Shown piece by piece: positions 36,677 to 45,740 of a DNA stretch of 64,000 nt. Under the pieces are notes generated by a model that ran no database searches, had not been told where the DNA came from, and worked only from the letters and a program-made list of their open reading frames with translations. The first letter of the stretch is position 1, and each line of letters starts with the position of its first letter. Source of the DNA: CAVSRC01 sp963743015 (GTDB lineage Bacteria; Pseudomonadota; Alphaproteobacteria; Rhizobiales; Kaistiaceae); contig CAVUOD010000031.1 of NCBI GenBank assembly GCA_963743015.1, positions 124,001 to 188,000 of the forward strand, read 5' to 3'. Position numbers and translations under genes: made by a program.

Positions 36677-37810
36677 TCAGCGGCGGAAGACGACCGAGGC
36701 CATGAGGGTCTGCGCGTTGTAGCGGTGGCTGGCGTCGTTCGAGCTGTTGTGGTCGAAGCGATAGGTGAGGCGGAAGTCGGACTGCGGCCCGAACGCGTTG
36801 TTGAACACCAGCGTGGCGCCCGGCGAGATGGTGTAGTCCCGCCGCTTCTCGCCATTGGGCGCCAGGTCGACCATGTAGCGCCGCGTCGAAAGCCCCAGGT
36901 TGAGCGCCAGGGTCCAGCGGTCGCCGAGCTTCTTGCTGTAGGTCAGCTGGGTGCCGCCGTCGACATAGCGGCCGGGGGCGAAGGTCTGTGGTGTGACCGC
37001 GTTGTTGGTCAGGCTGCCGCCGACGTCGCTCCACAGCAGCCACGGCGCGATCGAGGCGACGTCGTTGTCGTGGAAGACGTTCTGGAACGACCACTGGCCG
37101 CGGCCCTCGACATACCAGCCGCTGTTCGATGTGGCCGAGGGCGCGAAGTCGCGGTAGCCGGTGCGAATGCGGGCCCATTGATAGGTGCCGCCGAGATAGC
37201 CCTCGAGCTTGGCGCTGGCGTTGACCTCGTCGTAGAAGAACTTGTTGTCCGAATAGGACAGCGCTCCGCCGATCGACGGATAGAGGGTGAGCATGGTCGC
37301 GCCGAGATCGATCAGCGGGCCGGTTTCGGCGGCGAAGTTGCCGTAGTTCAGGTCGTGATGCTCGGTGTGATATTCGCCGTAGAGGCCGGCGATGGAGCGC
37401 CAGCGGACGCCGGCGATCGGCCGCTCGTCCTGCACCCGCAACTGGCCGTAGGGCAGATAGTCGGCGGTGGCGCCGCTGGCGACGAGCTCGGGATTGCTCT
37501 GCCACATGCCGCCGGCCTCGATGAAGAACTGCGTCGATGGCGGCTGGATGATGCGGCGGACGCGCATGAGGCCGCGCTTGGCATCGGCATTGCTGGGATC
37601 GTTGAGCAGCACGCGCTCATAGGCGCTGAGCGCCTTGCGGTATTCGTGGCGGCCCTCGGCAATCAGCGCGTATTGCAGGCTGAGTGCGCTGTCGGCAGGG
37701 TCGGCAAGCACGCGCTGATAGGCGTCGGTCAGCTGATCGGCCGCCGCCGGAAGCGCACACATTGTCCAGCCGACGGCCAGAAGCGCCGCCGCAAACCGTC
37801 CGATTGTCAT
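36677..37810 (-). CDS. TPR plus beta-barrel outer-membrane protein
   Basis: The 377-residue protein has a signal peptide (RFAAALLAVGWTMCALPAAA) and one or two TPR-like helices (LTDAYQRVLADPADSALSLQYALIAEGRHEYRKALSAYERVLLNDPSNADAKRGLMRVR). A long series of alternating hydrophobic strands follows, typical of an outer-membrane beta-barrel, ending in a near-terminal aromatic strand (MASVVFRR). The layout recalls Slam-like or surface-lipoprotein-assembly-modifier proteins, but it is too divergent to assign. It is flanked by two exported FecR proteins, one on each side, suggesting a shared envelope function. Confidence 0.78.
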   Translation of the reverse strand: MTIGRFAAALLAVGWTMCALPAAADQLTDAYQRVLADPADSALSLQYALIAEGRHEYRKALSAYERVLLNDPSNADAKRGLMRVRRIIQPPSTQFFIEAGGMWQSNPELVASGATADYLPYGQLRVQDERPIAGVRWRSIAGLYGEYHTEHHDLNYGNFAAETGPLIDLGATMLTLYPSIGGALSYSDNKFFYDEVNASAKLEGYLGGTYQWARIRTGYRDFAPSATSNSGWYVEGRGQWSFQNVFHDNDVASIAPWLLWSDVGGSLTNNAVTPQTFAPGRYVDGGTQLTYSKKLGDRWTLALNLGLSTRRYMVDLAPNGEKRRDYTISPGATLVFNNAFGPQSDFRLTYRFDHNSSNDASHRYNAQTLMASVVFRR

Positions 37811-37991
37811 GCCGTGCCCTGTCCCGATGGCCGTTTTTGCGGCTCGTTGTCTCGACGTTATGCGAGGCGGGGTGACCTGACTATTGCAAAACGGCCACAA
37901 GAAGAATGGAATCGTGATCTGTCCCGATAATGGTGATGCGCCGTGGGCCGGTTCGCGTAGCATTGCGGCAGACAGGGACCGGAGGCAGTAG

Positions 37992-38742
37992 ATGGCGGCG
38001 GGATATTTGCGCCTGAGATCAATCTTGCTGGCGTTGACCCTGGCTATTGCGGCAGGGCCCGCCCTGGCGGCCACCAATATTGGTGTTGCCGCTGCGGTGA
38101 AGAACGACGTCAAGGGCAGCGGCGGCTCGCTTGGCGTCGGCAGCAAGGTGTTCCAGAACGAGGTCATCACGACCGGGGCGGCAAGCCTCGCCCAGCTCAT
38201 GTTCCTGGACGAGACCACGCTGTCGGTTGGCCCCAAGTCGCAGGTCACCCTCGACAAGTTCGTGTTCAACCCGAACAAGGGCGCCGGCAGCGTCGTGTTC
38301 TCGGCGACCAAGGGCGCGTTCCGCTTCATCACCGGGTCGCAGAACCCGCGCCACTACACGATCAACACCCCGGTCGCCACGATCGGCGTGCGCGGCACCA
38401 TCGTCGACTGCTTCATCGTCTCCGGCGGACTGGTCTGTATCGTCGAGGAAGGCAGTGCGATCGTCGGTGGCCACACGGTGGCGGCGGGCCAGGCCATCTT
38501 CATTTCGAACACGGGCACCGTCACCGGACCGATGACGCCGGACGGCTACTTCTTCCAGGTGGCCGGCAATATTCCCTGGCCGCTGTTCGGCGACGTGCTG
38601 CCGGCGGGCTATGAGCGCTTTCAGGGGCCGGACGGGCTGACCATCCGCACCGAGCAGCAGGACCAGCATGTCGTGCCGGTGCAGCCGACGCAGACCGATA
38701 CGGGCGGCGGAGGTGGCTGCGATGTTACTGCTGCACGGATAA
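37992..38742 (+). CDS. Exported FecR-domain protein 2, 3' end uncertain
   Basis: A signal peptide (LRSILLALTLAIAAGPALAA) is followed by a FecR domain very like the neighbour (VFQNEVITTGAASLAQLMFLDETTLSVGPKSQVTLDKFVF, GAFRFITGSQNPRHYTINTPVATIGVRGTIVD) and a Gly-rich end near residue 240. The open frame does not stop there; it runs antisense through the whole LacI gene to 39932, which is not credible as protein. One extra base before 38740 would bring in a TAA at 38740-38742, the end used here. The protein may bind or sense something outside the membrane together with FecR protein 1 and the beta-barrel. Confidence 0.75.
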
Positions 38743-38764
38743 GTGATAGCGGATATGCAGCCGC

Positions 38765-39812
38765 TCAGCGGCGGCGGGTGCTGGCCCGCGCCTTGATCTC
38801 GAAGCCGAGATCGATGATCGGGTTGTCCGGCCGCATCGCCGTCGCCGCGGATGATGCGGGTGACGATGGCCGCCGCCTGGCGTCCCATTTCGTAGCGCGG
38901 CGTCGCCACCGACGACAGCGACGGATAGCTGCTGGCGCAGATCTCCACGTCGTTGAAACCGATGATCGATATGTCGTCGGGGACGCGAAGCCCGCGCCGG
39001 TGACATTCGAACATCGCACCCATCGCGATGTCGTCATTGGAGGCGAAGACCGCCTCGACGTCCGGCATGTTCGTCGTGAGCTCGGTGAACAGCGCGGCCC
39101 CGAGCGCAAAGGTGGACGGCTGCCGCGATGCCGCGATGGTGTCGGTGGTGTCGATGCCGGCCTCGGTCATCGCCCGGCGGTAGCCGTCGATGCGGCGGCG
39201 GGCGCGGGCGTCGAGGCGCGCGCTGATATGGCCGATGCGGCGGTGTCCGAGGTCGAGCAGGTGCCGGGTGGCGGCGTAGGCCGCCTCGATCTGCGAGATG
39301 CCGATGTTGATGTCGATCGGATCGTCGGTCAGCTCCATCGTCTGAACGACCGGGATGTCCGCCAGTTCGATCATGCGACGGACATTGTCGCTCTGGTCGA
39401 TGCCGGCCAGGATCATCGCCTCGGGATGCTGGCCGAGCATGGTGGCGGCGGCCTTTTCCTCCTCCTCCTGCTCGTAGCGCCAGTTGAGCACCAGCACCTG
39501 GAAGCCGATCGGCAGGAAGGCGTCGTGCAGAGCCTTCAGATAGTCGGCGAAGACGCCGTTGGTGAGCGAGGGGATGAGCACGCCTATGGTGCCGGTGCGC
39601 GCCGAGGCGAGCGCGCTGGCGAGCTGGTTGGGGATATAGCCGAGCACCTCGACGGCGCGCGCCACGCGCTCGCGAAGGTCGGCCGAGACCATTTCCGGCC
39701 GGCGGAGGGCGCGCGACACAGTGACGCTGCTGACGCCGGCATGGGCGGCAACGTCGCTGAGCGTCGGGCGCCGCGGCCGGGGGCCGTTCAAGGGTCTCGG
39801 CTGCTCGTCCAT
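38765..39812 (-). CDS. LacI-family regulator of the second sugar importer, frame broken near 38840
   Basis: It begins at the ATG at 39812 with a LacI helix-turn-helix (PTLSDVAAHAGVSSVTVSRALRRPEMV) and a sensor domain (GVLIPSLTNGVFADYLKALHD, VFASNDDIAMGAMFECHRRGLRVPDDISIIGFND). Near 38840 the frame shifts; the expected end (RPDNPIIDLGFEIKARASTRRR) lies in another frame and stops at 38765. One base removed gives 348 residues, normal for the family. It is divergent from the importer and probably represses it through the operator at 39875-39888. Confidence 0.84.
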
Positions 39813-39874
39813 GGTGTCTCGCTGCCCCTGTATATCATGCAAGTCATACGTGCGCGCCTTAGAATTCGTCCAGT

Positions 39875-39888
39875 TGACAGCGCTTTCA
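39875..39888 (+). promoter_or_regulatory. LacI-type operator over the -35 of the importer promoter
   Basis: TGACAGCGCTTTCA is one base away from the common LacI-family palindrome TGAAAGCGCTTTCA. TTGACA (39874-39879) looks like a -35 and TTATAG (39896-39901) a -10, 16 bp apart. A repressor bound here would block the importer genes starting at 40024. Confidence 0.55.
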
Positions 39889-40023
39889 TGCCCACTTATA
39901 GCTCAATGGCGCGTCGGGGGAAGGACGTGTGAGCGAATTGCCAAACCGCCAACGCTGAAGCGGTTTTGCGGTCCGTCAGCAATACGACGCCTAATCAAGA
40001 AGCTTCTTTGGGAGGGAAAACAC

Positions 40024-41166
40024 ATGAAGTCATCTTCATTCCTGCGTCTGTTGATGGGGTCCGGCGCTGCGGTCGGTGCCCTGCTCGCGTTCCAGACTGT
40101 CGCGGTCGCTGCGGGGCCCGAAGTGGTCTCCGGCCCGTCGGCCGATCCGGGCTGCTTCGCGCCGTGGTCGGCGGACACCAAGTTCCTCAAATACCCGGCG
40201 AAGAAGGGGCCGTTCCGCATCGCGCTGGCCAACGGCTACATCGCCAATACCTGGCGCATCCAGATGATCCAGACGGCCAAGGCCTACGCCGCGCAGCCGG
40301 ACGTCGCCGCCAAGCTCAAGGAATTCAAGGTGGTCTCCACCGGCGAGGACGTGCCGGCGCAGATCTCGGCGATCAACAACTTCATCGATTCCGGCTATGA
40401 CGCGATCGTCGTCGACGCGCAGAACCCGACCGCCTTCGAGCCGGTCATCCGGCGCGCCAAGCAGGCCGGTGTGATTCTCGTCGCCTTCGACAACATTCTC
40501 GACACCACCGACGACATCAACGTCAACGTCGACCAGAAGGGTCTCGGCGTGCTGTGGGCCAAGTGGCTGATCGACCACCTGCCCGACGGCGGCAAGGTCC
40601 TCGAAGTGCGCGGCGTCGCCGGCACGTCGGTCGATACCGACCGCCACAACGGCATTCACGAGACGCTCGATGCCTCCGGCAAGAAGTGGAACGTGACCGA
40701 GGTGATGGGCAAGTGGGACGACGGCGTCGCCCAGAAGGTTACCGCCGACGCCATCGCCACCAACGGCCCGTTCGACGGCATCACCGCGCAGGGCGGCGAT
40801 ACCGGCGTCGTCCAGGCCATGCTCGACGCCAAGCACCCGATGGTGCCGTTCGCCGGCGAGACCGAGAACGGCTTCCGCAAGTTCTGCGCGGAATACGCCA
40901 AGGACGGCCTGAAGTGCACCTCGGCCGGCACCGGCCCCGCCCAGGTCGCGGTCGCCATCAAGACAGCCATTGCGGCGCTCGAAGGCCAGGTCGTGCCGCA
41001 GTCGGTCAAGCTGCCTCTGGCGGTTGGCTCCTATCCCAACATGAAGGCAGGCGTCGACTACTTCCCGAAGGAGTCGGACAACTTCTTCGTCGGCAACGCC
41101 TTCCCCACCTGCGGCATCAATTTCACGGCGCAGGAAATCATGGGCCAGTCGAAAGAAAACCAGTAA
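40024..41166 (+). CDS. Sugar ABC importer periplasmic binding protein (second LacI-linked importer)
   Basis: The 380-residue protein has a signal peptide (MGSGAAVGALLAFQTVAVAA) and a type I binding fold (FRIALANGYIANTWRIQMIQTAKAYAAQ, IDSGYDAIVVDAQNPTAFEPVIRRAKQAGVILVAFDN, GITAQGGDTGVVQAMLDAKHPMVPFAGE). Conserved cysteines near the N-terminus (GCFAPW), in the middle (FCAEYAKDGLKC) and near the end (TCGIN) may form disulfides. It is preceded by a GGGAGGG site and the LacI operator. The sugar is unknown; polyols or pentoses are common for this subgroup. Confidence 0.87.
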   Translation: MKSSSFLRLLMGSGAAVGALLAFQTVAVAAGPEVVSGPSADPGCFAPWSADTKFLKYPAKKGPFRIALANGYIANTWRIQMIQTAKAYAAQPDVAAKLKEFKVVSTGEDVPAQISAINNFIDSGYDAIVVDAQNPTAFEPVIRRAKQAGVILVAFDNILDTTDDINVNVDQKGLGVLWAKWLIDHLPDGGKVLEVRGVAGTSVDTDRHNGIHETLDASGKKWNVTEVMGKWDDGVAQKVTADAIATNGPFDGITAQGGDTGVVQAMLDAKHPMVPFAGETENGFRKFCAEYAKDGLKCTSAGTGPAQVAVAIKTAIAALEGQVVPQSVKLPLAVGSYPNMKAGVDYFPKESDNFFVGNAFPTCGINFTAQEIMGQSKENQ

Positions 41167-41187
41167 ACTCACCTGCAAAGGTGTCTG

Positions 41188-41212
41188 GCGCCGCGGGCAT
41201 CCCCCGCGGCGC
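41188..41212 (+). terminator. Intercistronic hairpin after the binding-protein gene
   Basis: GCGCCGCGGG (41188-41197) pairs with CCCGCGGCGC (41203-41212) around CATCC and is followed by TTT. Its place between binding protein and ATPase matches the hairpins at 13573 and 19922. Confidence 0.6.
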
Positions 41213-41255
41213 TTTGCACAACTAAGGACAATCCGCGGTGCCTGGGGAGGAGCCG

Positions 41256-42809
41256 ATGGAGAGCGCTCAGCCGCTCTTTCGGATGGAGGGGGTAACCAAG
41301 CGCTATGGCGGCGTGGTGGCGCTCGACCGTGCCGAACTGACCGTCACCGCTGGCCGCATCCACGCCATTCTCGGCGAAAACGGCGCCGGCAAGTCGACGC
41401 TCATCAAGATCATGTCCGGTGTGGTTGCGCCCGATGAGGGACGCATGACGATGGACGGCCGTGCGGTCACCTTCCCCGACCCGGCGTCGGCCAATCATGC
41501 CGGCATCGTGTGCATCTTCCAGGAACTGTCGCTGATCCCGGAGTTGTCGGTCGCCGACAACATCGCCATTTCCCGGCCGCCGAAGCGCTTCGGCATGATC
41601 GACCGGGCGGCCCAGAGGCGACTGGCGGAACAGGCGCTTGCCCGTGCCGGCGCGCCCGACATCCATCCGCGCGCCCTGGTCAAGGACCTGCCGCTGTCGC
41701 GCCGGCAGATGGTCGAGATCGCCAAGGCGCTGGCGCTCGATCCGCGTGTCCTCATCCTCGACGAGGCGACCTCGGCGCTGACCTCGGCCGACGTGGCGCG
41801 GGTGTTCGAGGTGCTGAAAAGGTTGCGTGAGGAGGGGCTGGCGCTGCTCTACATCTCGCACCGCATGCACGAGATCGCCGAACTCGCCGACGAGTGCACG
41901 GTCTTCCGCAACGGCCAGAACGTCGACACCTACGAGGCCGGCACCAAGACCGACAACGAAGTCATCGAAATGATGATCGGCCGCGAATACAGCCATGTCT
42001 TTCCGCCCAAGCCGCCGGTCGGCGCCAATGCGGACAAGACGCCGGCGCTCGAGGCGCGCGACCTGTCGTGGACCAACCGCCTGCGCAACGTCTCGCTGGC
42101 CGTGCGTCCGGGCGAGGTGGTCGGCCTCGGCGGCCTCGACGGCCAGGGCCAGCGCGAGCTGCTGCTCGCCCTCTTCGGCGTCCTGCGCGGCCTTTCCGGC
42201 AGCCTGCTGGTCGATGGCAGGGAAGTCTCGGTCAACAGCCCGATGGACGCCCGTGCCGAAGGCATCGGCATGGCGCTGATCCCCGAGGACCGCAAGACCG
42301 AGGGGCTGATGCTGCCCATGTCGGTGCGCGACAACCTGTCGTTCTCGGTGCTCGATCGCGTCGCCAAGGGCGGAATCATCGACCGCGCCAAGGAGGCGCG
42401 GCTGATCGACGACGTCATCAAGCTGCTCGCCATCCGCACCGCCGGCACCGGCATTCCGGTGGCGGCGCTCAGCGGCGGTAACCAGCAGAAGGTCGTCATC
42501 GCCAAATGGCTGATGCGCGAGCCGCGCATCATCCTGCTCAACGATCCGACGCGCGGCATCGACGTCGGCACCAAACAGGAGATCTATCAGCTCCTGCGCA
42601 AGCTCGCCGATGCCGGCGCGGCGATCCTGTTCTACTCGACCGACTATGACGAGCTGATCGGCTGCTGCGACCGCGTGCTGGTCCTCTACGACGGCGCCGT
42701 CCAGAGCGAGCTCATCGGCGACGAGATCACCGAACACGCGCTGCTCGCCAGCGCGCTCAATATTGCAACCGGAGAGGAGGCCGGCGCCCAGCCGGCCGTC
42801 GACGCGTGA
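41256..42809 (+). CDS. Sugar ABC importer ATPase, two domains
   Basis: The 517-residue protein starts at the ATG at 41256, seven bases after GGGGAGGAG; the GTG at 41238 is less good. First domain: GENGAGKSTLIK (about residue 41), LSRRQMVEIAKALA and LILDEATSALT. Second: GLDGQGQRELLLALF, LSGGNQQKVVIAKW and LLNDPTRGIDVG. It powers the two permeases that follow; the stop overlaps the next GTG start by four bases (GTGA). Confidence 0.9.
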   Translation: MESAQPLFRMEGVTKRYGGVVALDRAELTVTAGRIHAILGENGAGKSTLIKIMSGVVAPDEGRMTMDGRAVTFPDPASANHAGIVCIFQELSLIPELSVADNIAISRPPKRFGMIDRAAQRRLAEQALARAGAPDIHPRALVKDLPLSRRQMVEIAKALALDPRVLILDEATSALTSADVARVFEVLKRLREEGLALLYISHRMHEIAELADECTVFRNGQNVDTYEAGTKTDNEVIEMMIGREYSHVFPPKPPVGANADKTPALEARDLSWTNRLRNVSLAVRPGEVVGLGGLDGQGQRELLLALFGVLRGLSGSLLVDGREVSVNSPMDARAEGIGMALIPEDRKTEGLMLPMSVRDNLSFSVLDRVAKGGIIDRAKEARLIDDVIKLLAIRTAGTGIPVAALSGGNQQKVVIAKWLMREPRIILLNDPTRGIDVGTKQEIYQLLRKLADAGAAILFYSTDYDELIGCCDRVLVLYDGAVQSELIGDEITEHALLASALNIATGEEAGAQPAVDA

Positions 42810-43810
42810 GGGAATGGCGCTTCTGGCTGGCTGAACAGCGCGGCACGTTGCTGGCGTTCGGCATTTTCGTCGTGATGTTCACGATCTACCTGGTCAACCA
42901 CCCGGCGATCGCGAACAACGGCTTCACCGAGACCGCCGTCTCCAACGTGGTGCAGACGGCGGCAAACAAGGGCGTGCTGCTCGCCTTCGTGGCGATGGCC
43001 CAGGCGCTGGTGGTGATCACCGCCGGCATCGACCTGTCGGTGGGCATGACCTTCACGCTGACCAACTGCCTGGCGTCGTGGATCGTCCTCGGCTCACCGC
43101 TGCAAACCGCCCTTGGCGTGCTTGGCGTGCTCGCTGCCGGTGCGCTGTGCGGCGCCATCAATGGCTTCATCGTCATCTATGGCCGCCTGCAGCCGATCGT
43201 GACGACCATCGCCACCGGCGCCGTCTATTACGGCATTGCCCTGCTGCTCAGGCCCTTCCCCGGCGGCGGCGTCAACGGCGATTTCGCCGACCTGATGACC
43301 GGCAAGGTCTTCAACGTGTTCCCGGCGAGCCTGGTGGTGCTGGCGGTGGTCGTGCTGGTCGTCTGGGTGCCGTTCAGCCGCTCGGTCACCGGCCGCGCCG
43401 CCTATGCCGTCGGCTCGTCCGATGTCGCCGCCTACATGTCGGGCGTCCCGGTCAAGCGGGCGAAGTTCGTCGCCTATACGCTCGCCGGCGTGCTGGCCGC
43501 GCTCGGCGGCCTGTTCCTCACGTTCTTCACCTATACCGGCGAGGCCGCTTACGCATCGGGCAGCACCTATACGCTGTTCTCGATCGCAGCGGTGGTGCTC
43601 GGCGGCGTGTCGCTGTTCGGCGGCACGGGAAGCGCAATCGGCGCGATCTTCGGGGCGCTCGCCTTCCGCACCATCGGCGACCTGCTCTTCGTCTTCGACT
43701 TCGACCCGCTGTGGCAGCCGCTGTTCCAGGGCGTGGTGCTGATGCTTGCCGTCAGCCTCACCGCCTTCGGCCTCTTCCGGGTCCGCAACCGGCTGGATTG
43801 GTTCCTATGA
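42806..43810 (+). CDS. Sugar ABC importer permease 1
   Basis: The 334-residue membrane protein starts with GTG at 42806, coupled to the ATPase stop. It has about nine hydrophobic segments with the motif ALVVITAGIDLSVGMTFTL and AVLGGVSLFGGTGSAIGAIFGAL near the end. Both are typical of RbsC-like permeases. It overlaps the next permease by four bases (ATGA). Confidence 0.88.
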   Translation: MREWRFWLAEQRGTLLAFGIFVVMFTIYLVNHPAIANNGFTETAVSNVVQTAANKGVLLAFVAMAQALVVITAGIDLSVGMTFTLTNCLASWIVLGSPLQTALGVLGVLAAGALCGAINGFIVIYGRLQPIVTTIATGAVYYGIALLLRPFPGGGVNGDFADLMTGKVFNVFPASLVVLAVVVLVVWVPFSRSVTGRAAYAVGSSDVAAYMSGVPVKRAKFVAYTLAGVLAALGGLFLTFFTYTGEAAYASGSTYTLFSIAAVVLGGVSLFGGTGSAIGAIFGALAFRTIGDLLFVFDFDPLWQPLFQGVVLMLAVSLTAFGLFRVRNRLDWFL

Positions 43811-44793
43811 GCGCGGCAACGACAGGCGGGCGCTTCGTCTCCCATCTCCCCGGTTTCATCCGCCGCGATCCGGCGGTGGCGACGGCCTTCGCCTGCATCA
43901 TCGTGCTGCTGCTTGTCGGCAGCCTCTATTCGGAGAACTTCCTGTCGCCGGAATATCTGCTGCAGCAGCTCAAGGTCGCGTCTTTCCTCGGCGTCATCGC
44001 CACCGGCATGATGGTGGTTATCCTGCTCGGCCAGATCGACCTGTCGGTGCCCTGGGTGGTCACCACCGGCGCGATGATGGCCTGCGCCATAACCTCCTGG
44101 GGCACGGCCGGCATCATCCTGTCGGTGCCGTTCGGCATCCTGTGCGGGGTGGCGCTCGGCCTGGTCAACGGTTTCGGCGTGGCCTATCTGCGCATTCCCT
44201 CGATGATCATCACGCTGGCCACCAATGCCGTCGCGCAGGGGCTGATGGTGGTCTATTCGGGCGGTTTCTCGCCGCGCGATTTCGCCTCGCCGCCGATGCG
44301 CTATCTCGCCACCGGCTTCGCCATCCCCGGGTTGCCGAACGCGGTGATCGTGTGGGCTGTGGTCGGCGCCGCGGCGGTCTTCCTGCTCGGCCGCACGACC
44401 TTCGGCCGCTCGGTCTATGGCATCGGCAACCGCGAACGGGCCGCCTATCTGTCCGGCGTCAACACGCGCCGGGTGGTGATGGTCGCCTTCGCCATCTCCG
44501 GCGGACTGGCTGCCTTCGGCGGCGTGCTGCTCGCCGGCTATGCCTCCAAGGCGGCGCAGTCGATGGGCGACGTCTATCTGCTGCCGTCGATCGCCGCCGT
44601 GGTTCTCGGCGGCACGTCGATCCTCGGCGGGCGCGGCAGCTATCTCGGCACCGTTGCCGGCGTCATCCTGATCACGCTTCTGCAATCGATCCTGTCGGTC
44701 ATGCAGATGCCCGAGGCGGGGCGCCAGGTGATCTACGGTGTCGTCATCATCGCGATGCTTCTGCTCTACGGGCGCGAGAAGCTGGCCCGCTAG
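43807..44793 (+). CDS. Sugar ABC importer permease 2
   Basis: The 328-residue membrane protein has the motif MMVVILLGQIDLSVPWVVTTGAMM, where GQIDLSV replaces the more usual GGIDLSV, and VLGGTSILGGRGSYLGTVAG near the end. The four-base overlap with permease 1 shows a tight operon. It ends the importer operon; a GC-rich inverted pair (GGCGGGG near 44794, CCCCGCC near 44831) follows the stop and may help terminate. Confidence 0.87.
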   Translation: MSAATTGGRFVSHLPGFIRRDPAVATAFACIIVLLLVGSLYSENFLSPEYLLQQLKVASFLGVIATGMMVVILLGQIDLSVPWVVTTGAMMACAITSWGTAGIILSVPFGILCGVALGLVNGFGVAYLRIPSMIITLATNAVAQGLMVVYSGGFSPRDFASPPMRYLATGFAIPGLPNAVIVWAVVGAAAVFLLGRTTFGRSVYGIGNRERAAYLSGVNTRRVVMVAFAISGGLAAFGGVLLAGYASKAAQSMGDVYLLPSIAAVVLGGTSILGGRGSYLGTVAGVILITLLQSILSVMQMPEAGRQVIYGVVIIAMLLLYGREKLAR

Positions 44794-45280
44794 GCGGGGT
44801 CGGCGGGTTCGCCGGAAGTAGCCCTGGGCCCCGCCAAGATATGGCGAAATCGTGGCGCAATTCATGGTTTAGCAGCGGGAATCGGCAGAAATGCGCCGCC
44901 TTTTTGTCCACAGGGCGACATATTGAGCGGGTTGAAATGTGAAGCCGGCTTGATACCATTGATCTGTGGTGATTCGCGGCGTCTGGCCTTTTTGCCGGTC
45001 TCGGATGCGCTACTGAAAGAACCGCTGATTTATGCCGTTAGATATTGTCCTGCATGCTTTGATTTGAATAACGTGGTGATCTGGAAATAGTTTTTTCGAT
45101 CAGGTCTTTCGCACCGGCTTTTTGGTCGTGCACAGTCCGTTGGAAGCCAAGGGGTTTGGGTTCTTGACAAAGCCGCCGGGTCGCGCCGGCGGCTTTGGTC
45201 GTTTTGACGCCGGTGGGTGTGGTTTTGCCGCGCCTTGTCCTATGTTACCGCTCGGTGGCGACCCAGGGCGTTTTTTGAGC
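44794..45280. other. 487-bp gene-free region, relatively AT-rich, ending in a hairpin
   Basis: No ORF here looks like a protein; a 33-codon frame at 44840-44941 has no ribosome site worth naming. The middle (about 44930-45120) is clearly richer in A and T than its surroundings. Near the right end AAAGCCGCCGG (45169-45179) and CCGGCGGCTTT (45186-45196) form a perfect 11-bp hairpin followed by GGTCGTTTT. I recognise nothing else. Confidence 0.5.
45169..45196 (+). terminator. Perfect 11-bp hairpin upstream of the TerB-like gene
   Basis: AAAGCCGCCGG and CCGGCGGCTTT pair around GTCGCG; a run GGTCGTTTT follows. It looks like an intrinsic terminator, though no obvious transcript ends here apart from the importer operon some 370 bp upstream. 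Confidence 0.5.
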
Positions 45281-45736
45281 ATGCTGGCAGCACTCAAACA
45301 GTTGTTCGACCGGCTGACCGATGAGGGCGGTTCCGTCGAAATGGAGGAGGACGAGGTGCGGCTGGCGGTGGCCGCGCTGCTCTATCATGTCGTCGCCGTG
45401 GACGGCGTCGTCACGCCTGCCGAATCGGCGACGCTGGGCGAGCTCCTGGAGAACCGCTTCGGCCTCGATCAACAGAGCACGCGCTCGCTGGTCGCCGCCG
45501 CGGAAGCCGCCGACGACGAGGCGGTCGACCTCTATCACTTCACCAGCCTGCTCAAGCAGCGCCTGGATGATGCCGGTCGCGAGCGCATCATCGAAATGAT
45601 GTGGCGCCTGGTCTTTGCCGATGGCGCCATGCACGAGTTCGAGGAAAACGTCGTGTGGCGCGTCGCCGAGCTGCTGGCGGTGCCCTCGCAGGTGCGCATC
45701 CGCCTCAAGCAGGCCGTGCGCGACGGGGCCGGGTGA
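45281..45736 (+). CDS. TerB-like domain protein
   Basis: The 151-residue, strongly acidic protein is made of helices with a TerB-like pattern: LAVAALLYHVVAVDGVVTPAESATLGELLENRFGL and FADGAMHEFEENVVWRVAELL. TerB-like proteins bind divalent cations through acidic residues and are often linked to membrane stress responses. It starts at the ATG at 45281; a TTG at 45275 is possible. It is followed after 4 bp by the amidotransferase gene, so the two are likely co-transcribed. Confidence 0.8.
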   Translation: MLAALKQLFDRLTDEGGSVEMEEDEVRLAVAALLYHVVAVDGVVTPAESATLGELLENRFGLDQQSTRSLVAAAEAADDEAVDLYHFTSLLKQRLDDAGRERIIEMMWRLVFADGAMHEFEENVVWRVAELLAVPSQVRIRLKQAVRDGAG

Positions 45737-45740
45737 CGCC

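Noticed and set aside
44840..44941. A 33-codon ORF in the gap after the second sugar importer
   Set aside because: No ribosome-binding site, no conserved pattern and unusual composition; kept only as a note on the gap.
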